DNA of 64,000 nt from Ramlibacter sp. (GTDB lineage Bacteria > Pseudomonadota > Gammaproteobacteria > Burkholderiales > Burkholderiaceae_C). The notes below the pieces were generated by a model. The model searched no databases and was not told where the DNA came from. It worked only from the letters and a program-made list of their open reading frames with translations. Location: positions 1 through 64,000 of the forward strand of contig JAJTCN010000004.1 of NCBI GenBank assembly GCA_021323335.1, in the 5' to 3' direction. Shown piece by piece: positions 19,264 to 29,400 of the stretch (positions are counted from its first letter, which is position 1; each line of letters opens with the position of its first letter). The position numbers and the translations under genes are program-made.

Positions 19264-21702
19264 TCAGGCTGGCGGCAGCGTGAAGAAGAAGGTCGCGCCC
19301 TCGCCCGGCCCGGACCGCGCCCACACGCGCCCGCCCTGGCGCGAGATGGCACGGGCCACCGTGGCCAGGCCGATGCCGGTGCCGGGGAATTCGTCCTCGC
19401 CGTGCAGGCGCTGGAAGGTGCCGAACAGCCGGTCCACGTAGTTCATGTCGAAGCCCGCGCCGTTGTCGCGCACGAAGTACTCGCCGCGCCCGGCCGAAGC
19501 ACCGACGACGATGGACGCATCGGCCTTGCCGGAGGTGAACTTCCAGGCATTGCCGATCAGGTTTTCCAGCACCGAGCGCATCAGCCGCACGTCCGCGGTG
19601 ACGGCCAGTCCGGGCTGGACCTGCCACTCCACGTGCCGATGCGCTTGCTCGGCCTGCAGGCGCGACAGGATCTCCGTGGCCATCTCGCTCAGGTTCACGG
19701 TGGCGCGGATGATCTCCAGCTCGGAGACGTGCGCCAGCGCCAGCAGCCCCTCGATCAATTGCGCCATCGTGTCCGCGTTGGCCAGGATGCGCTCCAGGTA
19801 GTGCTGCGCGCGGCTGTCCGGCGCGGCCGGCAGCTCCTGCTGCAGCAGCCGCGCGAACGAGCCCACGCGTTGCAGGGGCGACTGCAGGTCGTGGGAGACC
19901 GAATACGAAAAAGCTTCGAGCTGCGTGTTGGCCAGCCGCAGCGCCGCCTCGTTGGCGCTCAGCTGCGCGGTGCGTTCGGCGATGCGCTCCTCCAGGCTGG
20001 CGTTGAGGCGGCGGATCTCCTCCATCATCAGCATGCGCAGCGTGATGTCCTGCTGCGCCCCCTGGATGGCCACCACGCGGCCGGCCGCGTCGCGGATCGG
20101 CTCGCCCACGGAGCGCACCCACACCCGGCGCCCGGCGGCGGTCACCATCTCCAGCTCCATATCGAACGACTCGCCGTGCTCGACGCAGCGCGCCATCAAC
20201 TCGGTGGCGGCCGCCACCGACTGCGGAACGATCATGCCGAACAGTTGCTGCAGGGTCGGCTCGGCGTCGGGCGGCAGGTCCAGCACCGCGCACACTTCTT
20301 CCGACAGCGCCACGCGCTGGGTCTGCAGGTCGGCGCGCCAGTTGCCCATGCGGGTGAGGCGGCTCGCGATGCCCAGCTGCTCGGCCTGCCTGGCCAGGGT
20401 TTCCTGCGCCTGCTTCAGCGTGTCGATGTCCGTGGCGGTGCCGAACCAGGACGACGGCCGGCCATGCTGGTTGGGCACCGGCACCGCGCGCAGGAGTTGC
20501 CAGCGATAGCTGCCGTCGGCGTAGCGCAGGCGAAACTCAACCTGGACCTCGTGGCCGTCCTTGAGCATCTGCGCCTGCCGTTCGCCCACGACGGGAAGGT
20601 CGTCGGGATGCACCGCATGCCGCCAGCCGGAGCCCAGGGCCTGCTCGCGCGGAAAGCCGGTGACCTCGGTCCAGCGCTGGTTGACGAACTCCAGCCGGCC
20701 CTGCTGGTCGGAGGTGAAGACGATCTGCGGCATCGCCTGCGCGAGCTGCCAGAAGCGCTGCTGGGTCTCGTGGCTGCGCCGCGCGTGCCGGCGCAACTGC
20801 AGCGTGAGCACGAGCGCGGCGATCACGGCCACGGCCCACACCAGCGCCGTCAGCAGCACGAAGTTGCGCCACGGCCCCAGCAGCTCGTCGTAGCCCCTGC
20901 TCACCGCCACCAGCAGGTCGGGAAAGCCCTGCAAGCGGCGGTACGCCACCACGCGCCGCACGCCGTCCACCGTGCTCTCGCGCGTGAAATTGCCCTCCGG
21001 CGCGCGCGGCAGGTACTCGCGGAACAGCGCGAGCTGCGAGAAGTCCTGCCCCATCGCGGCCTCGTTGCCCGGACTGCGCACCATCAGCCGGCCATCGCGG
21101 CGGTACAGCACCACGGCGCCGGTGGCGCCCAGGTCGATGCCGCGCCAGACCTGCTCGAAGTAGCGCGGGTCCACCGCCGCCACCAGCAGCTCGCGGACCG
21201 CGCCACCCTCGCGCACCGCCCGCACCAGCGGCAGCTGCCATTGGCCGTCCGCGTCGCGCTGCACCGTGCCGACATGCAGGTCGAGCGGCGTGGAGGCGCT
21301 CCAGGCCCCGGGTGACGGCAGGCCCGCGGCCATGCGGCCGACATGCTGCGGCCGGGATGCCACCAGCACGCGGCCCTGGACATCCGTCACCCACAGGTCC
21401 CGGATGAAGGGGGCATGGCGCGATTCTTCGCGCAGGATGGCGGCGCCGGCCGCGGCATCCAGCGCGCCCGCGCGCCGTGACGCCTCCAGCCGCGCCGCGG
21501 CCAGTCGCAGCGCCTGGTCGCCGGACTGCAGGGTGCGGGCCGTCTGGTCGGCGATCACCAGCGACAGCGAATCGGTCAGCTCCTCGCCGCTGCGCAAGGT
21601 GGTTTCCCGCATGGACAGCACGGCGTACGCCAGCAGCGCACCCGTGAGCAGGGCGGTTCCCAACACCGCCGACGCGTCCCTCAATCTCCTCATGGGGCCC
21701 AT
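19264..21702 (-). CDS. PAS-domain sensor histidine kinase with periplasmic sensing domain
   Basis: N-terminal TM + extracytoplasmic domain, PAS repeats, FSYSVSHDLQSPLQRVGSFARLL (HisKA), NLIGNAWKFTSGK, GTGIGLATVARAISRQGG. Confidence 0.93.
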   Translation of the reverse strand: MGPMRRLRDASAVLGTALLTGALLAYAVLSMRETTLRSGEELTDSLSLVIADQTARTLQSGDQALRLAAARLEASRRAGALDAAAGAAILREESRHAPFIRDLWVTDVQGRVLVASRPQHVGRMAAGLPSPGAWSASTPLDLHVGTVQRDADGQWQLPLVRAVREGGAVRELLVAAVDPRYFEQVWRGIDLGATGAVVLYRRDGRLMVRSPGNEAAMGQDFSQLALFREYLPRAPEGNFTRESTVDGVRRVVAYRRLQGFPDLLVAVSRGYDELLGPWRNFVLLTALVWAVAVIAALVLTLQLRRHARRSHETQQRFWQLAQAMPQIVFTSDQQGRLEFVNQRWTEVTGFPREQALGSGWRHAVHPDDLPVVGERQAQMLKDGHEVQVEFRLRYADGSYRWQLLRAVPVPNQHGRPSSWFGTATDIDTLKQAQETLARQAEQLGIASRLTRMGNWRADLQTQRVALSEEVCAVLDLPPDAEPTLQQLFGMIVPQSVAAATELMARCVEHGESFDMELEMVTAAGRRVWVRSVGEPIRDAAGRVVAIQGAQQDITLRMLMMEEIRRLNASLEERIAERTAQLSANEAALRLANTQLEAFSYSVSHDLQSPLQRVGSFARLLQQELPAAPDSRAQHYLERILANADTMAQLIEGLLALAHVSELEIIRATVNLSEMATEILSRLQAEQAHRHVEWQVQPGLAVTADVRLMRSVLENLIGNAWKFTSGKADASIVVGASAGRGEYFVRDNGAGFDMNYVDRLFGTFQRLHGEDEFPGTGIGLATVARAISRQGGRVWARSGPGEGATFFFTLPPA

Positions 21703-21807
21703 TGTGCGCAGGAACGCATGTCCGGCAAGCACACGGGCTGTCCGCTGACACCCCCGCCGCGAGCGGCCCATCCAAACTCGACGGGTTCATTCCGAGGAGA
21801 ACCAACC

Positions 21808-22026
21808 ATGTCCCAGCAAGCCCTGATCCGCGGCGAGGTGTGCTTCCGCGCCGGCGATGGCGTGCTCGTGCCCATCCCCGACGGCCCGGTGTCGATCGAC
21901 CTCGCGGACGACAGCGTCACCCTGGGCTGGGAAGACGAACCGGGCAACGCGATGTCCGCCGCCCTCACGCGCGACGAATTCGATCGCTACGTGAAGGAAG
22001 GCAAGATCCGCATCCAGGGCCAGTAG
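21808..22026 (+). CDS. Small conserved hypothetical protein
   Basis: GAGGAGAACC RBS; MSQQALIRGEVCFRAGDGVLVPIPDGPVSIDLADDSVTLGWEDEPGNAMSAALTRDEFDRYVKEGKIRIQGQ. Confidence 0.7.
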   Translation: MSQQALIRGEVCFRAGDGVLVPIPDGPVSIDLADDSVTLGWEDEPGNAMSAALTRDEFDRYVKEGKIRIQGQ

Positions 22027-22031
22027 GTCCC

Positions 22032-22706
22032 ATGGCCTCCCGCCTCGCCGTCGAAACCATCCTGCTGGCGCTGGCCTGGGCGGCCGTGCTCGCGGTGCGC
22101 CCGTGGCGGCTGCTGCGCCCCCATGACGGCCAGGTGCCGCTGGCCACTCCCCTGCTCGCCAGCCTGGTGGTCGTGCCCTGGCTTTGGTCGTGGCCCGGCC
22201 TGACGGCGCTGTCGCTGCCGCTGCACTGGTCGGCCGCGCCGCTGGTGGTGCTGATGCTCGGCTGGCCGCTCGCCATCCCCGTGCTGACCTTTGCCGGCCT
22301 GAGCACCATGGTGAGCAATGGCGCGTCGCTGGCCGAAGCGATGACGCTGACCGTCTGGTCCGGCGTTCTGCCCGCCACGCTGGTGCTGGTGCTGGGCCAC
22401 GGCGTGCGCAAGGCGTTCGGCCATCACCCGGTGGCCTACATGGTGGGCCGCGCGTTCTTCGTGCCGATGCTCGCGCTGGCTTCCTGCGGGCTGGCGGCGG
22501 CCCTGATGAGCCACGGCCTGGTGGGCGCCACCGGCGGCCTGCAGCGGGTCGCGGTCGCCCTGCTGGCCATGGGCGAGGCGTCCTGGACCTGCGCCATCGT
22601 CAGCCTGATGGTGGCCTACCGTCCGCAGTGGCTGGCCACCTGGTCCGACGAGGCCTACCTCGGCAGGCCGGTGCGCGCCAAGTCGGCGGCAAGACCCCGC
22701 CGCTGA
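22032..22706 (+). CDS. Polytopic membrane protein
   Basis: Multiple TM segments; operon-like spacing to the upstream gene. Confidence 0.75.
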   Translation: MASRLAVETILLALAWAAVLAVRPWRLLRPHDGQVPLATPLLASLVVVPWLWSWPGLTALSLPLHWSAAPLVVLMLGWPLAIPVLTFAGLSTMVSNGASLAEAMTLTVWSGVLPATLVLVLGHGVRKAFGHHPVAYMVGRAFFVPMLALASCGLAAALMSHGLVGATGGLQRVAVALLAMGEASWTCAIVSLMVAYRPQWLATWSDEAYLGRPVRAKSAARPRR

Positions 22707-22764
22707 GCCACGATTTGCGCGTTTAACGCGCTGCGCGGGCGTGGCCCGTGTTAACTTCCGCGCC

Positions 22765-23139
22765 ATGTCGTTCCGGTCCTCTTCCGTAGCCGTGGCTGCA
22801 CTCGCGCTGGCCGCTTCCCTTCCGCTGGCCGCGCATGCCGGCGGCATGCCGATGAAGCTCAGCGGCCTGTGGTGCGGCGTCGGGCTGCTGCACGAGTTCC
22901 GGCTCGAGATGGCCCAGCAGTTCGACCAGCTCGAGGCGAGGCTGGTGCGCAAGCATCGCGTCCGCCAGATCACCGGCCGGATCGACGGCAGCCGGGTCGT
23001 CACCGATCCGCAGCGCAACCACACGCTCGAATTGCAGGCGCTGGGCAACGAGCTGCGTGTCACCTCGGGCACCGGCCCGCTGGCCCTGCTGAAGGGCCAG
23101 GCTTTCACGCGCGCCACCGCCGACAGCTGCTCGCGTTGA
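22765..23139 (+). CDS. Secreted hypothetical protein
   Basis: Signal peptide MSFRSSSVAVAALALAASLPLAAHAGG. Confidence 0.7.
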   Translation: MSFRSSSVAVAALALAASLPLAAHAGGMPMKLSGLWCGVGLLHEFRLEMAQQFDQLEARLVRKHRVRQITGRIDGSRVVTDPQRNHTLELQALGNELRVTSGTGPLALLKGQAFTRATADSCSR

Positions 23140-24050
23140 GCGCCCTCCCCTGGCTCTGGGTCCCCATCGTCCTCTGGGCGGCCCTGGCCCAGACCGCGCG
23201 CAATGCGGCGCAGCGGTCGCTGGTGGCGCAGGCCGGCACGCTCGGCGCCACCCTGTCGCGTTTCCTCTATGGCATCCCGTTCGCCGCGGCGTGGGTGGCG
23301 CTGCTGCACGCCATGCCCGGGACGGCTTCGGCGGTCCCCGCGTTCCAGCCCTCGTATTTCGGCTGGCTGGTGCTCGGCGCGCTGGGCCAGCTGGGCGCCA
23401 CGGCCTTCCTGCTCGCGGCCATGAAGGAGCGCAACTTCGTCGTCGGCGTGGCGTATTCCAAGACCGATGCGCTGCAGGTCGCGCTGTTCGGCGCGGTGTT
23501 CCTGCGGGAGTTGCCGGGTCCGCTGACGCTGCTGGCCATCGCGCTCGCCACCACCGGCGTGGTGCTGTTGTCGCTGCCGCAGAAGACGCCGGTGGACGGC
23601 AGTGCCTGGACCGGGCGCGCCGCGTGGTTCGGGCTGGCCTCGGGCGCCGGCTTCGCGCTGTCGGCGGTGGGGTACCGGGGCGCGGCCCTGCAGATCCCCG
23701 ACAGCTCGCCCTGGCTCGCGGGCGCCTGGGGCGTGCTGCTGGCGCAGACGCTCCAGACCGTGCTGCTCGGCGGCTGGCTCGCCTGGCGCGCCCGCCCCGC
23801 GCTGAAGGCGACGGTGACGGCCTGGCGGATCTCGGCCGTTGCCGGCGGGGCAGGCGCGCTCGCCTCCATCGGCTGGTTCACCGCCTTCGCCCTCACGACG
23901 GCCGCCAACGTGCGAACGCTGGGCATGGTGGAGGTGGTGTTCAGCTACCTGGTGTCGCGGCGCTTGATGCGCGAAAAACTGGTGCGGATGGAGCAAGCCG
24001 GGCTGGCGCTGGTGCTCGTGGGCCTGATCGTGCTGGGACTGCAGCTGTAG
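23136..24050 (+). CDS. DMT (EamA) superfamily transporter
   Basis: TTG start overlapping upstream stop; ~10 TM; GAVFLRELPGPLTLLAIALATTGVVLLS. Confidence 0.85.
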   Translation: MSALPWLWVPIVLWAALAQTARNAAQRSLVAQAGTLGATLSRFLYGIPFAAAWVALLHAMPGTASAVPAFQPSYFGWLVLGALGQLGATAFLLAAMKERNFVVGVAYSKTDALQVALFGAVFLRELPGPLTLLAIALATTGVVLLSLPQKTPVDGSAWTGRAAWFGLASGAGFALSAVGYRGAALQIPDSSPWLAGAWGVLLAQTLQTVLLGGWLAWRARPALKATVTAWRISAVAGGAGALASIGWFTAFALTTAANVRTLGMVEVVFSYLVSRRLMREKLVRMEQAGLALVLVGLIVLGLQL

Positions 24051-24071
24051 CCGTGCGACGAGAATGGGGGG

Positions 24072-25463
24072 ATGACCGCCACCGACCGCAGCTTCGCCAG
24101 CCTTCGCCTTTCCGCCCCCATGCTGCAGAACCTGCAGCGGCTGGAGTACCTCGAGATGACGCCGGTGCAGGCCGCCAGCCTGCCGCTGGCATTGGCCGGC
24201 CGCGACGTGATCGCGCAGGCCAAGACCGGCAGCGGCAAGACCGCCGCCTTCGCGCTGGCGCTGCTGGCGCGCCTGGACGCCCGCCGCTTCGACGTGCAGG
24301 CGCTGGTGCTGTGCCCCACCCGTGAACTCGCCGACCAGGTGACGCTGGAGATCCGGCGGCTGGCGCGCGCCGAGGAAAACGTCAAGGTGCTGACGCTGTC
24401 CGGCGGCGTGCCGCTGCGCGGCCAGCTCGCCTCGCTCGAGAACGGCGCGCACGTGGTGGTGGGCACGCCCGGCCGGGTGCTGGACCACCTCGGCCGCGGC
24501 ACGCTGGTGCTGGACTCGCTCAACACGCTGGTGCTCGACGAGGCGGACCGCATGCTGGACATGGGCTTCCTGGACGACATGGTCCAGGTGGCGAGCCGCT
24601 GCCCGAAGGACCGGCAGACCCTGCTGTTCTCCGCGACCTACCCCGAAGGCATCGCGAAGCTGGCCGCGCAGTTCATGCGCGATCCGCAGACCGTGAAGGT
24701 GGAGGCGCAGCACGCCAGCACCGTGATCGAGCAGCGCTGGTACCAGGTGAAGGAAAGCGAGCGCCTGCCCACCGTGCTGCGCCTGCTGGACCACTTCCGT
24801 CCCGCCAGCAGCATCGCCTTCTGCAACACCCGGGCGCGCTGCGCGGCGCTGGCCACCTTGCTGCAGGCGCAGGGCATCAGCGCGCTCGCCCTGCACGGGG
24901 ACCTGGAGCAGCGCGACCGCGACCAGGTGCTGGTGCGCTTCGCCAACCGCAGCTGCTCGGTGCTGGTGGCCACCGACGTCGCCGCGCGCGGGCTGGACAT
25001 CGCCGGGCTCGCGGCGGTGATCAGCGTCGACATCCCGTCGGACGCGGAAGTGCACGTGCACCGCATCGGGCGCACCGGCCGCGCCGGCGAGCCGGGACTG
25101 GCATTGAACCTGGCCAGCCTCGACGAGATGGGCGCGGTCGGCCGCATCGAATTGCTGCAGGGCGCCGCTTCGGAGTGGACGCCGCTCGACACCTTGACGC
25201 CCTCCGGCCAGGGGCCGCTGGTGCCGCCGATGTCCACGGTGCACATCCAGGGCGGCCGCAAGGAGAAGATCCGCGCCGGCGACGTGCTCGGCGCGCTGAC
25301 CGCGGACCTCGGCTACAGCCGGGACCAGGTCGGCAAGATCGACGTCAACGAATTCGCCACCTATGTCGCCATCGAACGCTCGGTGGCGGCCCGGGCGGCG
25401 GAGCGCCTGAACGGCGGCCGCATCAAGGGCAAGACGGTGAAGGCCCGCCTGCTGGACGACTGA
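24072..25463 (+). CDS. dbpA: ATP-dependent RNA helicase DbpA
   Basis: AQAKTGSGKTAAFALALL, VLDEADRMLDMGF, SATYPEGI, HRIGRTGRAG; C-terminal KIRAGDVLGALTADLGYSRDQVGKIDV RNA-binding domain. Confidence 0.96.
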   Translation: MTATDRSFASLRLSAPMLQNLQRLEYLEMTPVQAASLPLALAGRDVIAQAKTGSGKTAAFALALLARLDARRFDVQALVLCPTRELADQVTLEIRRLARAEENVKVLTLSGGVPLRGQLASLENGAHVVVGTPGRVLDHLGRGTLVLDSLNTLVLDEADRMLDMGFLDDMVQVASRCPKDRQTLLFSATYPEGIAKLAAQFMRDPQTVKVEAQHASTVIEQRWYQVKESERLPTVLRLLDHFRPASSIAFCNTRARCAALATLLQAQGISALALHGDLEQRDRDQVLVRFANRSCSVLVATDVAARGLDIAGLAAVISVDIPSDAEVHVHRIGRTGRAGEPGLALNLASLDEMGAVGRIELLQGAASEWTPLDTLTPSGQGPLVPPMSTVHIQGGRKEKIRAGDVLGALTADLGYSRDQVGKIDVNEFATYVAIERSVAARAAERLNGGRIKGKTVKARLLDD

Positions 25464-25545
25464 ACGTCGCGTGCACGGGAACAGTGCACGCGGGTCGATG
25501 CGTGACTTGCTTGCGCAGGCAGCGGGGTTCCTACACGCAATCAGC

Positions 25546-25929
25546 ATGGACACGCACGGCGCTTGGGGCTACAAGGGTTGCACCATCCACGGCATCCCCC
25601 GCATGAGGTCGGACATGACTTTCGGCAACCTGCTGTACCGCTACTTCTTCTTCAGCTGGCTGTTCAAGGACGTGAACCGCGGCAACGTGTTCGAGCGTTC
25701 CGCGGCGCTGCGCCACAACCGCGACATGGCCCGCTGGCTGCCCACGTACATGCGGCGGTGGCTGTGGTGCGGCCTGCTCTTCTACCTGCTCGGCGGCATC
25801 GCCGAATGGGCGCTCGACGCACCGGGCGTCTCCGTGCTGTTCTACGTTCCCAGCGCGCTCAGCGTGCCGGTCAACGCCGTCATCGGGGCGGCGTGGCTGG
25901 GCCTCAAGGTGCTGCCGGCGCAGTTCTGA
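25546..25929 (+). CDS. Hypothetical membrane protein
   Basis: FGNLLYRYFFFSWLFKDVNRGNVFERSAALRHNRDMARWLPTYMRRWLWCGLLFYLLGG; exact start uncertain (25546, 25603 or 25615). Confidence 0.6.
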   Translation: MDTHGAWGYKGCTIHGIPRMRSDMTFGNLLYRYFFFSWLFKDVNRGNVFERSAALRHNRDMARWLPTYMRRWLWCGLLFYLLGGIAEWALDAPGVSVLFYVPSALSVPVNAVIGAAWLGLKVLPAQF

Positions 25930-26008
25930 TGCGGTAAGAATTGGCATAGGCGCCATCCGGCGCGGCGCCCCGGGCCTGGCGCCCAGGAGACTACTGTACG
26001 ATCATCCA

Positions 26009-27280
26009 GTGGATCTCAACGCCAAGCTCGCCATCCTCGCCGACGCCGCCAAGTACGACGCCTCCTGCGCGTCGAGCGGCGGCACCCGGCGCGACTCCGT
26101 GCAGGGCCGCGGCGTCGGCTCCAACGAAGGCGTGGGCATCTGCCACAGCTACGCGCCGGACGGCCGCTGCATCTCGCTGCTCAAGATCCTCCTGACCAAC
26201 TACTGCCAGTACGACTGCCTGTACTGCGTCAACCGCGTCAGCAGCAACGTGCCGCGCGCGCGCTTCGCCATCGACGAGGTGGTGCGGCTGACGCTGGACT
26301 TCTACCGCCGCAACTGCATCGAGGGCCTGTTCCTCTCCAGCGGCATCATCCGCAGCCCCGACTACACGATGGAGCAGGTGGTGGAGGTGGCGCGGCGGCT
26401 GCGCGAGGAACACGACTTCCGCGGCTACATCCACCTGAAGACGATCCCCGATGCGGCGCCGGAACTGCTGCAGCGCGCCGGCCGCTACGCCGATCGCCTG
26501 TCGATCAACATCGAGCTGCCCACCGAAGGCAGCCTGCTCTCGCTGGCCCCGGAGAAGGACGTCTCGGCCATCAAGCGCTCGATGGCGCGCCTGCGGGTGC
26601 ACATCGACGACGCGAAGGCCGAGGCGCGCGACCACCAGCGCGTGGACGTGGTCTCCCTGCCGAACGCCCGGCCCGCGCGCGCCAAGGCGAAGTCTTTCGC
26701 GGCAGCCGGCCAGAGCACGCAGATGATCGTCGGCGCGGACGCCACCGACGACGCCACCATCCTCGCCACCAGCGCGCAGCTGTACGGCGCCTATCGCCTC
26801 AAGCGCGTGTACTACTCCGCGTTCAGCCCGATCCCCGACGCCTCGTCCTCCCTGCCGCTGCAGGCGCCGCCGCTGGTGCGCGAGCACCGGCTGTACCAGG
26901 CCGACTGGCTGATGCGCTTCTACGGCTTCGCGGCCGACGAGATCGCCTCGCCGCGCAGCGGCGGCATGCTGCGCCTGGAGGTCGACCCGAAGCTGGCCTG
27001 GGCCCTCGCCCACCCGGAAAAGTTTCCCGTCGACCTGGACCGGGCGCCGCGCGAACTGCTGCTGCGCGTGCCCGGGCTCGGGGTCAAGGCCGTCGACCGC
27101 CTGCTGCTCGCGCGGCGCGTGCGCCGCCTGCGAAGCGAAGATCTGAAACGGCTGCACGTGCCGGTGCAGAAGGTGCTGCCCTTCGTGGTGGTGACGGGCC
27201 ATCGGCCGGCGAAGGGCCCGGACGCGGCGCAGATGCTCGCCACCGCCAAACCCGCCCCGCTGCAGGCCGCATTGTTCTGA
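26009..27280 (+). CDS. Putative DNA modification/repair radical SAM protein (SplB-like)
   Basis: GTG start; LTNYCQYDCLYCVNRVSSNVPRARF (CxxxCxxC type), HLKTIPDAAPELLQRAGRYADRLSINIELPTE, C-terminal helix-hairpin-helix VPGLGVKAVDRLLLARR. Confidence 0.92.
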   Translation: MDLNAKLAILADAAKYDASCASSGGTRRDSVQGRGVGSNEGVGICHSYAPDGRCISLLKILLTNYCQYDCLYCVNRVSSNVPRARFAIDEVVRLTLDFYRRNCIEGLFLSSGIIRSPDYTMEQVVEVARRLREEHDFRGYIHLKTIPDAAPELLQRAGRYADRLSINIELPTEGSLLSLAPEKDVSAIKRSMARLRVHIDDAKAEARDHQRVDVVSLPNARPARAKAKSFAAAGQSTQMIVGADATDDATILATSAQLYGAYRLKRVYYSAFSPIPDASSSLPLQAPPLVREHRLYQADWLMRFYGFAADEIASPRSGGMLRLEVDPKLAWALAHPEKFPVDLDRAPRELLLRVPGLGVKAVDRLLLARRVRRLRSEDLKRLHVPVQKVLPFVVVTGHRPAKGPDAAQMLATAKPAPLQAALF

Positions 27281-27282
27281 CA

Positions 27283-28697
27283 TGCTGGTGCGCCTGGCCA
27301 ACGAGACGGACCTCGCCGGTTTCCGCCGCGAAGCGCGGGCCCTGCTGGCGCGCCGCGTGCCGCCGGACGAGGTTCACTGGTCTGCGGGCCCCTACCATGA
27401 CGACCTGTTCGCCGGCGCGCCTTCGCCTGGTGGCGAACCGCCGCCGGACGGCGGGGTCGCCGTCCCGCCCGCGTTCCTGGAGCTGTGCCACACCGTGGTG
27501 CTGCACAGCGAGCCCCAGCGCTTCGCGCTGCTGTATCGCCTGCTCTGGCGGCTGGCACACGAGCCCGCGCTGCGGCACGACCCGCTGGACGCGGACATGC
27601 TGCACGCGCGCGACATGGCCAAGGCCGTGCAGCGCGACATCCACAAGATGCATGCCTTCGTGCGGTTCCGGCAGGTGCAGGACGGCGAGGACGCGCTCGA
27701 CCCGCTGCACGTGGCCTGGTTCGAGCCGGACCACTACATCGTCGAAGCGAACGCGCCGTGGTTCCGCCGGCGCTTCGCCAACATGCGCTGGGCCATCCTG
27801 ACGCCGCAGCGCTGCGTGGAATGGGACCGCAGGGAACTGCATTTCCGCGCCGGCGCGCTGCGCAGCGACGCGCCGCCGCCGGACGCCGGCGAGCAGCTGT
27901 GGCTCACCTACTACCAGCACATCTTCAACCCGGCGCGATTGAAGCTGAAGATGATGCAAAAGGAAATGCCGCGCAAGTACTGGCGCAACCTGCCGGAGGC
28001 GCAGCTGATCGCGCCGCTGGCGGCGCAGGCGCAGGAGCGAAGCGGCGTGATGATCGAGCAGCCGCCCACCACGCCCTCGCGGCGCATCCCGCGCTTCCCG
28101 GAGCGCCCGCCCGCCATCGGCCATCCCGATGCGCTCGCCGAACTGAACGCCCGCATGCAGCGCTGCCGCGATTGCCCGATCGGCGCCGGCGCGACGCAAG
28201 CCGTCTGCGGCGAAGGCCCCCTGAAGCCGGCGCTGATGTTCGTGGGCGAGCAGCCCGGCGACCAGGAGGACCTGCGCGGCCGCCCCTTCGTGGGGCCCGC
28301 GGGCCAGTTGTTCGACCGCGCGCTGGCGCAGGCGGGCGTGGCCCGCGAATCCGTCTACGTCACCAACGCGGTACGCCACTTCAAGTTCGAGCCGCGCGGC
28401 AAGCGCCGCATCCACAAGACCCCGTCGCAGGAGGAAGCGCTGGCGTGCCGCCGCTGGCTCGACGACGAGATCGCCATCGTGCAGCCGCGCGCGCTGGTGG
28501 CGCTCGGTGCGACCGCGGCCCGCTCGCTGCTGGGGCGCGCGGTGGCCGTGCTGTCGGAACGCGGGGAATGGTTCGACCGCGCCGACGGCGTGCGCGTGCT
28601 GGTGACGGTGCATCCGTCCTCGGTGCTGCGCATGGACGAAGCACAGCAGCCCCGGGCATTCGACGCTTTCGTGGGTGACCTGCGCAAGCTGCCGTAG
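27283..28697 (+). CDS. DUF4130 - UdgX-type uracil-DNA glycosylase fusion
   Basis: C-terminal GEQPGDQEDLRGRPFVGPAGQLFDRAL, KRRIHKTPSQEE loop, VTVHPSSVLR; N-terminal DUF4130-like region. Confidence 0.9.
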
Positions 28698-28815
28698 GCC
28701 TGCTTCCCGCTGGGGCACATCTGGTCACGCAGCTTTGCACGAATGCGGCCGGGCCTTGCTTGCACAGACATGATGGCGCCGCAAGATGCTTCCATCGACT
28801 CAAGGAGCACCCACC

Positions 28816-29400
28816 ATGAAAACCACGACCATCCTTTGCACCGCCATCGCGGCGACGATGGGCCTGGGCAGCCTGGCCCAGGCACAGGACACGCGGCAGG
28901 AGCGGCGTGAAGCACGGCAGGAAGCCCGCCAGGAAGCCCGACAGGAAGCGCGGCAGGACGCGCGCCAGGACCGCCGCCAGGAAGCACGCCAGGACCAGCG
29001 CCGTGACCGCCTCGAAACGCGCCGCGTGCCGAACTACGTCAACACGCCGCTGGCCAACGTCCGCGACCCGGAGCCGCACCAGCAGCGGTACTACAACAAC
29101 CACGCACCCCAGCGGCACTACTACAACAACCATGACGCGCCGCAGCGGCACTACAACCACGCGCCCCAGCGCTACTACAACAACCACGCGCCGCAGTACT
29201 ACGGAAACGCGGGGCCGCGCTTCTACCGCGGCGGCTACCTGCCGTATTCGTACCGCCAGCCCAGCTACCACGTCAACTGGCGCGCCTACCCCAGCCGGCT
29301 GTACGCGCCCCCGTACGGCTACCAGTGGGTGCACGTCGGCGACGAATTCCTGCTGATCGCGCTGGCCTCCGGCCTCATCGCCACCACGCTGGCGATGTAA
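28816..29400 (+). CDS. Secreted RQEA/YNNH repeat protein (RcnB-like C-terminus)
   Basis: Signal peptide; (RQEARQEA)n; QRYYNNHAPQRHYYNNH repeats; YQWVHVGDEFLLIALASGLIATTLAM. Confidence 0.8.
   Translation: MKTTTILCTAIAATMGLGSLAQAQDTRQERREARQEARQEARQEARQDARQDRRQEARQDQRRDRLETRRVPNYVNTPLANVRDPEPHQQRYYNNHAPQRHYYNNHDAPQRHYNHAPQRYYNNHAPQYYGNAGPRFYRGGYLPYSYRQPSYHVNWRAYPSRLYAPPYGYQWVHVGDEFLLIALASGLIATTLAM
28900..29010 (+). repeat. In-gene 12-bp-periodic tandem repeat encoding (R/Q)EAR units
   Basis: CAGGAAGCCCGC CAGGAAGCCCGA CAGGAAGCGCGG CAGGACGCGCGC.. Confidence 0.85.

Noticed and set aside
21987-25553. 1188-aa minus-strand ORF (and similar giants at 5305-7875, 30986-34255, 38003-40642)
   Set aside because: His/Arg/Gln/Ala-rich composition lying antisense to well-supported genes (dbpA, transporter, histidine kinases). 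These are typical shadow ORFs of high-GC DNA.
26009-28697. Radical SAM + UDG pair considered as a photoproduct-lyase sporulation system
   Set aside because: The second gene is a DUF4130-UdgX fusion and the organism appears to be a non-sporulating beta-proteobacterium; annotated instead as a DNA modification/repair module.
28900-29210. Tandem repeats considered as a CRISPR-like array
   Set aside because: Repeats are in frame, encode RQEA and YNNH units of an exported protein, lack unique spacers and have no cas genes nearby.
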